Below the pieces are notes generated by a model. That model ran no database searches, was not told the DNA's origin, and saw only the letters and a list, made by a program, of their open reading frames with translations. A program made the translations under genes and the position numbers. A DNA stretch of 64,000 nucleotides from Apostichopus japonicus (taxonomy: Eukaryota > Echinodermata > Holothuroidea > Aspidochirotida > Stichopodidae): assembly GCF_037975245.1 (NCBI RefSeq), contig NC_092568.1:5434001-5498000 (forward strand), read 5' to 3'. This document shows positions 57,501 through 64,000 of the stretch, piece by piece; within the stretch, counting starts at the first letter, position 1; every line of letters begins with the position of its first letter.

Positions 57501-60500
57501 TATTAACAAGTAACTATTAAAGTTGTAGCCTATTTTTTTGCTACAGTGGGAACAAAGTTAATAAAGCCCAATACACTTGAAAATGTCCTCTTTGAACCTC
57601 TTTGAATCTTTCAGTATTGTTTCATATACAGTATCCTTTCAGTGGTAAAAGATGCAGCAACCAATCCTACATCTCCTTATGGCTTATTATTAGCCTACAG
57701 TAATCCATATTAAACCACTGGTCATATGCTTCATTGGTGAAGATATCCCTTTACCCCCACTTGCAAGTAGTATACCCACCCCCCCCCCACCTCTGCCCCC
57801 ACCATTGTATGAGAAACAAATTCATAAAACCCAGTGGGAAATAATTCATCAGGTGTCTCTAGCTACACAAAAATGACAAAATGTTAACACAAGGTTATTC
57901 CCTGTTATGTACAGAACTATATATAAATTATGTAATGGCATACATAATGTAGTATAATCGTTTGGGCATTTCATAACGGAAATGTAATACGGCGTGCTGA
58001 GCTATCTTTCCACATGTGAACCTTATTTGTATTACTACTGTACCATCTTAATGTATCTGTTGGAAGTATTTTCTTTACTTTAAATTATTCTTCCATCTGT
58101 GCAGTGGACTTATGGTAAATTGCCATTAAAATCATTATAAGTTGAATACAACAGTGGCATTATCTTTGATACTGCCTCCTCATCCTCCTCCTCATCTTTT
58201 GACGATAGCTTAATAGCAGTTGTAGTTAAATAAAGGGTACTTATATCCATTCATTAAAATGATGTGAGTCACCAGGAAATTGAGAGAAACTTCGTCAAGA
58301 CAACCATTTCACGGTAGTGACTAGCAGTTTAACTGTACTAAGTTCATGGAGTCTCAGGTTTCAGCTAGTGGTGTTTCATCACGTTTATTAAAATCACTTG
58401 TTAACCTTTTTTGTTTTCAATTTTAAGATAAATTAAAACTGTTGAAAAATCTAGACAATATGTGGCTATCACTGTTTGCATTTCTGGTCCTCAAATGTTG
58501 TTGTTGTTATGATATTTGAGTTTGAGTGGAAAAACTTTATCAGAGGCAATTGGAATCAATGATTACTACTGTACTGTCAATTCAAAGGTTTTGCAGGCCT
58601 AAAACAAACCTGGAAAGTTGCATCATTTTGTCGTCAAACAAACTTGTAATCAGTGATTGATACAAAGATTGATTTGAGGTGGGAGGCCTTGCCTCCTTCC
58701 CCCCCCCCCCCACCAGCCTCAGCCATTTTGGGCCCGCCACTGGTATGTCCTGGGATTAAATATGTGTAATGTTGTGACTTTACTCAAATGTTCTTGTTTT
58801 TTGTCCTTTCCTCTTTTCAAAGTTTGTCAGGGTAAAAAGTTCCGTGTGACTCCCAGTACAGTTCATATACTATGGCTAAGAAACTACATAGTGGTAAGTT
58901 AAAAAAAATGCTATGAATGCTATTTAATGCAATAACATGTTTATTACAGTGTATCAAATCTACTGTGAAAATTTGTAATATTCATAATTAATAGATGCTC
59001 AAGATAGACACAGAATCTTGGTAATTGTTGGTTCTCATTGTAACTATGTGAAGGCAGATGGGAGGGGTGGAGAAAGGCAGAAGGAGGGGGAAGGGAAGAT
59101 GGGTATGGGGAAGGACAGATGGGAGGAGAAGGACAGGTGGGAGGGGTAGAGAAGGGCAGATGGGAGGGGTAGAGAAGGGCAGATGCGAGGGATGCAGAAG
59201 AGCAGATGTGAGGAGAAGGGCTGATGAGGGGTGGAGAATGGCAGATGGTGGAGATGGAGAAGGGTAGGAGGGAGAAGGGCAGATGGGAGGAAAAGGGCTG
59301 ATGGGAGGGGTGGAGAAGGGTAGATGGGAGGAGGGAGAAGGACAGATGGGTATGGGGAAGGACAAATGGGAGGAGATGGGAAGATAGGTGGGGGGGAAGG
59401 GTAGATGGGAGGGGAAAAGACCAATGGGAGGGGGAATGGCAGATGGTAGTGAGAGGGGGAGGGGATGATTACCTTACTGTTTGTTCATAAGTTGATACAT
59501 CTTCACTGAAATCTCATTTCAGGCACCATTCACTGAAGAATTTGTATTTAGAGCTTGTATGTTGCCTTTGTTGACTCCGTGCCTTGGAACCACCTCCAGT
59601 ATATTTATTTGTCCTCTCTTCTTTGGTGTAGGTAAGTCTCATCCACTACTGGCTTCCTGTCTGTCCATGTTTATGGGAGAGGATGAAGGGTGGAGGTGGA
59701 TTTTTTGGAGGGGGAGAAGTAAAAGACATTTTCTATCAAAATAATACATGGCTCGAAATGAGTTTATGTGTTGAAAACTAGATTCACCTTCACCTGTATG
59801 TAGTTGATGAACCTGTTTGGGACCAAGTTCGTTCCATTATGAAGGCTGGTCAAATGTACCAAATGAGTCATTCCTCTGTCAAATGTAAATGCGAATAGGA
59901 TTACTCACCTTTCTCTGCAAAACCGTAGCAGACTTGTTCTATATGATTATTGCTTGTTAAAACTAATGTATTTTCACTTTGTATCTGTTTAACTTGTGTT
60001 AATTCTGTAAACTGCACAACAAAATATACTTGATGCATTGTTGGTTTAGTATGCATGCGGTCTTGATTGTGAAATATCCAGGAGGGAAGGGGAGGTGGGA
60101 TGGGGGAATTTACTTTCATAATTGAGGATGTATCTTATGGTTTTTGTGATTTTTTTTTTCCTCAGCTCATATTCACCATGTTTCAGAAAAACTCAGATTT
60201 AGAAAGAGAGGAGATGAATCCATTTGGTTACCTGCAAGTAAGTTCATGAACTGCCTGGTTCTGATTGCTTATCTGCCCAAGTGACATGGGTATATTAGGT
60301 TATCTGGCCAAGTCACATGGGTATATTAGGTTATCTGGCCAAGTCACATGGGTATATTAGGTTATCTGGCCAAGTGACATGGGTATATTAGGTTATCTGG
60401 CCAAGTCACATGGGCTTATTAGGTTATCTGGCCAAGTGACATGGGTACATTAGGTTATCTGGCCAAGTCACATGGGTATATTAGGTTATCTGGCCAAGTC

Positions 60501-62223
60501 ACATGGGTTTATTAGGTTATCTGTCCAAGTCACATGGGTTTATTAGGTTATCTGTCTGTCCAAGTCACATGGGTTTATTAGGTTATCTGTCCAAGTCACA
60601 TGGGTTTATTAGGTTATCTGTCCAACTCTGATATTTGATGCTTATTGTTGTTTCTCCTATGGTAACATCCTGTCTTGAATGCTACAAAGTGACAGCTTTA
60701 TATGTAACTAAAGTAGTTTTAAAAACCTGTGGCTTCTTTGAGTTTCCTTGTTATGTGTTTTCCAGGAAAATAATCGTTTTCGTGACGAATTTCCTGTGTC
60801 AAGTGACGTTAGTCCATAGGTAGAAAATCTCTAAAACATAGCTTTGAGTCTGTAAACTCCTTTGTGACTCATGAAGCAAGGTTGGGAATATCAGCAGTGT
60901 GCCACCCTTTAATTATAGAACCATGAAACCATAAAGCCTGACAGAGAAGTAATTAAAAGACTGAAGTTTCAGTTAAGTCAGCCGGGTCTTTGTGAAGGGT
61001 CTTTCGATCTCGCTGAAGTATGGACCTGTGATCTGGGTCTTTGTGAAGAGTCTTTGGATCTCGCTGAAGTATGGACCTGTGATCTGGGTCTTTGTGAAGG
61101 GTCTTTGGATCTAGCTTAAGTATGGACCTGTGATCCGTGTATTTTTGAAGGGTCTGTGGATATTGCTAAAGTATGAACCTGTGATCCAGGCCTGTGTGAA
61201 GGGCCTTTGGATCTCGCTGAAGTATGGACCTGTGATCTGGGTCTTTGTGAAGGGTCTTTGGATCTCTTTAAGTATGGACCTGTGATCCGAGTCTTTGTGG
61301 AGGGTCTTTGGATCTTGCTAAACTATGGACTTGTTATCAGGGTCTTTGTGAAGGGTCTTTGGATCTCACTTAGTATGGACCTGTGATCCTGGTATTTGCG
61401 AAGGGTCTGTGGATATTGCTAAAGTATGGACCTGTGATCTGGGTCTCTCTGAAGGGTCTTTGAATATTGCTAAAGTATGGACCTGTGATCCAGGTCTTTG
61501 TGAAGGGTCTCTGGATCTTGCTATGGTATGGACCTGTGATCCTACTGTAGTATGACTCTCCCACTTTGTTTGGCCTTATGGTGACTGGCACCAATGCGAC
61601 TGGTTGTTTGAAGGTTGCATTGATATAAAGTTACTTCTGTTTGTCTGATTACATCATTTGATTTTTTAACTTGACATTATTATCCTACTTAATTTCCTTC
61701 CAGTATTTCAGTTTTTCTACACGTCCATCTTTGGTGCCTATTCAGCGTTTCTCTTCATACGTACTGGTGAGTATTCAGACTCCAGGTAACCTCCACTTTC
61801 CTCTAATCTTGCTTTAATAAAGTAACTGGCAGTTCTTCCAAGACTCTTCACACATACCAGTGAGTATTGTTGATTTAGGTAAACCCGCCTGGTCACCAAA
61901 TTTTGACTAATAAGTTGTCCTCTATTTGGTTCCAAGTATAACAGTAACTGAAATGCCTTTATGTTACGATTTTGACGATTAGATTTGATCCGTACTTTTC
62001 CTCAGGTCACCTTATTGGGCCGTTTCTCTCTCACGCATTCTGCAACATAATGGGCTTTCCTGAATTGGAGATGATACCACAGTACCCTCCAAACCAGCGT
62101 GCAATAATATGGACCCTCTTGGTATTAGGGCTGGTCATGTGCGTGGCCCTGCTCGCCCCCGTCACCAACCCAGATTACTACGAGAGTCTCTTTTACGTAG
62201 ATCAACAGCTTGTCAAAGTCTGA
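36449..62223 (+). CDS. RCE1: CAAX prenyl endopeptidase 2 (RCE1), whole coding span with introns
   Basis: RCE1 is an ER-membrane protease that removes the last three residues from prenylated CAAX proteins such as Ras, Rho and lamins. Coding exons, all with GT-AG borders and compatible phases: 36449-36573 (1a) or 43223-43344 (1b), then 46646-46751, 47548-47628, 54868-54928, 58823-58893, 59523-59631, 60166-60237, 61704-61766, 62006-62223. The 1a form is 301 residues, against about 329 in human. Catalytic motifs of the Abi/CAAX-protease fold are complete: E153-E154 with R158 in EEFVFR, H186 in FGVAHIHH, and H239 with N243 in HAFCNIMGF. The protein is strongly hydrophobic throughout, with several membrane helices. 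Two alternative first coding exons exist. An in-frame ATG at 36419 would add 10 residues to form 1a, but the ATG at 36449 has the stronger context (A at -3, G at +4). Confidence 0.95.
37925..38130 (-). repeat. tRNA-derived SINE (Leu/Ser type head)
   Basis: On the minus strand GCCGGAGTGGACAAAGGC (38090-38073) matches the tRNA-Leu/Ser A-box pattern GCCGAGTGGTTAAGGC. GGTTTCGATCTCC (38025-38013) resembles a B box. The spacing between the two boxes allows a long variable arm. It is not a good functional tRNA because the stems are poor. The outer limits are approximate. Confidence 0.5.
38877..39243. mobile_element. About 370-bp element with long imperfect inverted ends
   Basis: The left end tgacgcaactcgactgccgt, then tcgtggaaaa and ttttagtcg, matches the complement of the right end (cgactt near 39202 to gttgcatca at 39243) with a 4-base insertion and a few mismatches over about 45 bp. 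No coding sequence. No clear target duplication, so the superfamily is undecided. Confidence 0.6.
43223..43344 (+). CDS. RCE1: RCE1 alternative first coding exon, version 1b
   Basis: Encodes [20 protein letters not shown], then a hydrophobic helix, ending [12 protein letters not shown] plus two bases. The donor gtacat follows, and exon 2 completes Arg in the same phase as 1a. About 23 of 41 aligned residues equal those of 1a, and 15 of the 21 identical residues with alternative codons use different codons. Both copies have therefore been kept by selection at protein level. An in-frame TAA directly precedes the ATG (43220-43222), so this can only be a first coding exon. It lacks one residue just before the splice junction. 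A separate promoter about 6.8 kb downstream of 1a is inferred. Confidence 0.8.
43930..43945. repeat. Deleted copy of the CAGAGCCGTATAT hairpin family
   Basis: CAGAG joined directly to ATACGGCTCTG. This equals the 33414-33444 hairpin with most of its left arm and loop missing. No flanking duplication is clear. Confidence 0.35.
44416..44461. repeat. C-rich CCCTCC simple repeat
   Basis: An imperfect run of ccctcc and ccccct units in RCE1 intron 1. Confidence 0.8.
45006..45170 (+). repeat. tRNA-derived SINE, copy 1
   Basis: The head tagtctagtgattaggg resembles a tRNA A box. Then come tggacttgtgatcc and a decayed B box ggtctgagtcc, followed by tggccagatc. A 40-bp tail unit (tactttgtgttctgtaaggt) is doubled at 45080 and 45121. 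The head closely matches the copy at 56530-56640. Confidence 0.6.
46646..46751 (+). CDS. RCE1: RCE1 exon 2
   Basis: Follows the acceptor tttttccag and encodes [17 protein letters not shown], then a membrane segment ending EDATESQ. The R-DHP junction matches the human protein (LPRDHP). Donor gtaaac, phase 0. Confidence 0.93.
47548..47628 (+). CDS. RCE1: RCE1 exon 3
   Basis: Encodes [20 protein letters not shown] and LPLLVTM. It matches the human segment containing [20 protein letters not shown]. Donor gtaagt, phase 0. Confidence 0.92.
50116..50915. repeat. Minisatellite, about 25-bp unit
   Basis: About 30 units of gtgtctgccactacatgata plus acaat, with unit lengths varying from about 19 to 26 bp. 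The right half is more uniform than the left, which suggests later expansion there. There is no non-repeat spacer between units, so it is not CRISPR-like. Confidence 0.92.
53880..54402. repeat. Minisatellite, about 22-bp unit with higher-order pattern
   Basis: Units of the type tgtgtgtctgctttccaggc alternate with versions containing ctgactgctttattgacatg. Open frames here on both strands arise from the repeat itself. Confidence 0.9.
54868..54928 (+). CDS. RCE1: RCE1 exon 4
   Basis: Encodes [20 protein letters not shown] plus one base. The ILFLGPL start is identical to the human protein. Donor gtaagg. Confidence 0.92.
55160..55370. repeat. Dispersed repeat copy 2
   Basis: Related to 35351-35520 (see that entry). 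Here the run gtacaggacaaattaattct is preceded by a short duplicated phrase around acaataatgt. Confidence 0.5.
56530..56640 (+). repeat. tRNA-derived SINE, copy 2
   Basis: gagagcattgtggtcaaggc serves as the A-box region, then tggacttgtgatc and an intact B box ggttcgagtcc, followed by tggccagatcattac. Same family as the copy at 45006-45170, better preserved in the B box. Confidence 0.65.
58823..58893 (+). CDS. RCE1: RCE1 exon 5
   Basis: The acceptor cttttcaaag precedes 58823. The exon completes Val and encodes [20 protein letters not shown] then YIV. It leads straight into the catalytic exon, like the human LRNQVIAP junction. Donor gtaagt. Confidence 0.9.
59053..59462. repeat. G-rich minisatellite
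   Basis: About 20 units of the type gatgggaggggtagagaagg, imperfect, in intron 5. The transcribed strand pattern places many GGG or GGGG runs in the RNA, which could form quadruplexes between exons 5 and 6. Confidence 0.85.
59523..59631 (+). CDS. RCE1: RCE1 exon 6 (catalytic glutamates)
   Basis: Encodes [20 protein letters not shown] through PLFFGV plus one base. EExxxR is the defining motif of the CAAX-protease family, with the first Glu activating water. Donor gtaagt. Confidence 0.96.
60166..60237 (+). CDS. RCE1: RCE1 exon 7 (catalytic histidine)
   Basis: Completes Ala and encodes [20 protein letters not shown] then LPA, plus one base. With exon 6 it forms FGVAHIHH, the second catalytic motif. 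Donor gtaagt. Confidence 0.95.
60269..60625. repeat. Minisatellite, 31-bp unit
   Basis: About 11 units of ttatctggccaagtcacatg plus ggtatattagg, starting 31 bp after exon 7. Units are nearly identical, with one 4-base ctgt insertion near 60553, so the array is young. Confidence 0.95.
60984..61545. repeat. Minisatellite, 51-bp unit
   Basis: About 11 units containing gggtctttgtgaagggtctt, tggatct and aagtatggacctgtgatc, in the same intron as the 31-bp array. Divergence between units is moderate. Confidence 0.95.
61704..61766 (+). CDS. RCE1: RCE1 exon 8
   Basis: Completes Ile and encodes [20 protein letters not shown] plus one base. It is almost identical in pattern to the human [13 protein letters not shown] segment. 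Donor gtgagt. Confidence 0.95.
62006..62223 (+). CDS. RCE1: RCE1 exon 9 and stop codon
   Basis: Completes Gly and encodes [20 protein letters not shown] onward, ending DQQLVKV with TGA at 62221-62223. HAFCN carries the last catalytic His and Asn. A hydrophobic helix ([15 protein letters not shown]) precedes the C-terminus. Confidence 0.95.
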
Positions 62224-62625
62224 CGGGCTCACCGTTTCTCTCTGAGGGATAAATTCATTGATGCAATAGATGTGTTTTCATTGGCAGATGTGGGAGTTGG
62301 GAATGTGTTGTATCTCTAATACCGCATCGCCATTCTATTTTATTACTAAATGCAAGCAGCAGTTGGCAATGGCCACATTAGTCTCTACTCCTCTGCCAGT
62401 ATGATCAAATCCAATTGGAAATTTGTTGCTTCGTTAAATAATCAACTCAAGAGTTAGGAAGCCAACCAGTGATTCATTTGTCGGTGGCCATTCTGCGACA
62501 TGCAGAAAAAACATAGCTTATCTCAGACCACCTCCATTTGCCAAGTGTGTGGAGTGTTACAAGATAGGCATGAGATGCTTTTTTGCTTGTATCCAATCCC
62601 CAAAATATTTTATTACGTACCCTGA

Positions 62626-62631
62626 AATAAA
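62626..62631 (+). terminator. Candidate poly(A) signal of RCE1
   Basis: AATAAA about 400 bases after the stop codon. The downstream element is not distinctive. Confidence 0.35.
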
Positions 62632-62792
62632 CCCTTTACCCTGAAATGTATTTCTTTATAAATTAATATTCGTGCGTACCTGAAAGAGAACTTCAGATTT
62701 AATATAGTACATTGAACTTCCGACCATGATATTCGCAGATTTTTTCTGCAACATAAAAAATTACTCTTTAGCATTGTGTTTGTTTTTAGGAC

Positions 62793-62965
62793 AAAATATA
62801 ACAGTATTTAGGAATGACAGACAAAACAATTGTACTTTAGAATAATCAAAGATGATATTTGTGAAATGTGAAATTATAGCAACAAAATAACAGTATTTAG
62901 GAATGACAGACAAAAAATTGTACTCGAGAATGTTCAAAGATGATATTTTGTGAAATGTGAAATTA
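62793..62965. repeat. Tandem duplication, about 91-bp period, two copies
   Basis: acagtatttaggaatgacag and gatgatattttgtgaaatgt recur once with small differences. Located in the presumed 3' untranslated region or flank of RCE1. Confidence 0.8.
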
Positions 62966-64000
62966 AAAAAAAAAAATCAAAGATGGCTGGATGTTGGAAG
63001 ATAATTTAGGCTACAAAAAAAGGTTTTGAGCTGTGGAAAGTAAAGGAATTAAGCTGCTCAATGAAGAGGGAATTGATATTTTTTTGCAAATGGGGTTATG
63101 CAGAAGGAAATTGTACTGTTTAATGAATGTATGGTGAATTGAGCATAAAAATAGTAAGGTTTTGTTTGTCACTGAATCACTAAACAAACTTTACTCATAT
63201 AAAGAGTGAAATGCTTTGGTGATCTTGTAAATATAAATAAATGTGAATTTATAAGACAGATAGAAGGAAAGCTGCATAATTAGTACTTATTAAATATCAA
63301 ACATAGGTAATAATTAAGAGGACAATTCATGTTTATTGTATGCATATTCATGAGTATTCCTGCCTGTTCTTTATAACTGTTTTTGTTTTGCAAACTTTTT
63401 GCGTTCAGTGGAACTCAAGTCTCTTTGGTTTATGTTTTTTGCTTATGATTTATTTTTTTCAGGGTGTATTTTTCTTTTGCAAACCAGTTGTCTGTTTTGT
63501 AATTATGTTTCATTAAGGACAAGTTTCTTCAGGTTGTCTGTTGCAAAGTTTTTTGAAAATCAGTTTTGCATCTTATAATATCACAGCTACCTGGATGGTA
63601 TGAGATATAAAATGACAACCTTAAACTTTATTCATCCAATTTCATATGATCTGGAACTCTCACTCCACAGTAGTAAAATGTACCCACCATGGAGGGTCAT
63701 GTGATTCATTTAATCCTTTGTCAGTTCAAAAAGATTTGCCTTCCGTAGACACAGAACATTACAATAACAGGTCTTTAAGGCAAAACTGAGAATAATTTCT
63801 TAAGTTTGGATGATATTAATATTTGTAAAGTCTCATGAAAAGCTTGATCTGCAATGTACCCTGGCTACTATTGGAACATCCACTTTCAGAGTCCTATAGA
63901 TTGTATACCAGTGGTCACTGGTATGATGGTACATGCTTTGTTTCATGCAAAAACTTGTAGGCTGTTTCTCATATCTATGTACATTTGTGTACAGTCCTGA

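Larger units (their letters stand above)
54929..58822 (+). other. RCE1 intron 4
   Basis: Non-coding. It contains the second dispersed-repeat copy (55160-55370), the second SINE copy (56530-56640) and C-tracts near 55095, 56947, 57779 and 58699. Confidence 0.55.
62224..64000 (+). other. RCE1 3' untranslated region and flank
   Basis: AT-rich, non-coding to the window end. AATAAA at 62626-62631 is the first plausible poly(A) signal; others lie near 63236. It includes a two-copy tandem duplication at 62793-62965. Confidence 0.5.

Noticed and set aside
58650-58742. Possible hAT element with cagtg and cactg ends around a C-tract
   Set aside because: The ends match for only five bases, and the flanking eight bases do not repeat.
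59044-59424. Minus-strand Pro/Ser-rich open frames
   Set aside because: They are produced by the G-rich minisatellite.

Overview
The window is AT-rich animal nuclear DNA: split genes with GT-AG introns, long introns and spacers, tRNA-derived SINEs, minisatellites, and small DNA transposons. The gene set (MRPS12, a PAR/NFIL3-like bZIP factor, a FAM181 homologue, RCE1), together with frequent C/G homopolymer tracts and recurrent 'taggccta' words, suggests a marine deuterostome invertebrate. I think an echinoderm, perhaps a sea cucumber, is most likely; the species is inference, not proof. Layout, left to right. Positions 1-1300 hold the first two coding exons of an unrecognised gene on the minus strand, running off the left edge. 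It is divergent from MRPS12 (mitochondrial ribosomal protein uS12m, plus strand, 3221-4919). Positions 4.9-10.5 kb are mostly non-coding, with one hAT-type non-autonomous element and one possible orphan exon. Positions 10715-12256 are an uninterrupted 513-residue bZIP factor of the PAR/NFIL3 superfamily, with a long 3' untranslated region ending near 14.94 kb. Positions 15.8-21.2 kb are a gene-free stretch with seven exact 10-bp PAR/NFIL3-type D-boxes (RTTACGTAAY). Two more core sites lie upstream of the bZIP gene and one inside its coding region, suggesting autoregulation or local control. Positions 24378-25994 are an intronless FAM181 homologue that carries a YAP-like TEAD-binding omega-loop motif. 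Positions 26-36 kb are non-coding and rich in transposon remnants, including several with clean 8-bp target duplications and a 31-bp 'micro' hairpin element. Positions 36449-62223 are RCE1 (CAAX prenyl endopeptidase 2), with nine coding-exon positions. Its first coding exon is present twice (36449 and 43223), with the same splice phase and different but related N-termini. Its introns hold five minisatellite arrays and two SINE copies of one family. The last 1.8 kb is RCE1 3' untranslated or flanking sequence. The genes belong to unrelated pathways: mitochondrial translation (MRPS12), transcription (bZIP factor, FAM181 as TEAD partner) and CAAX-protein processing in the ER (RCE1). The only regulatory link visible in the DNA is the set of D-boxes around the bZIP gene and between it and FAM181.
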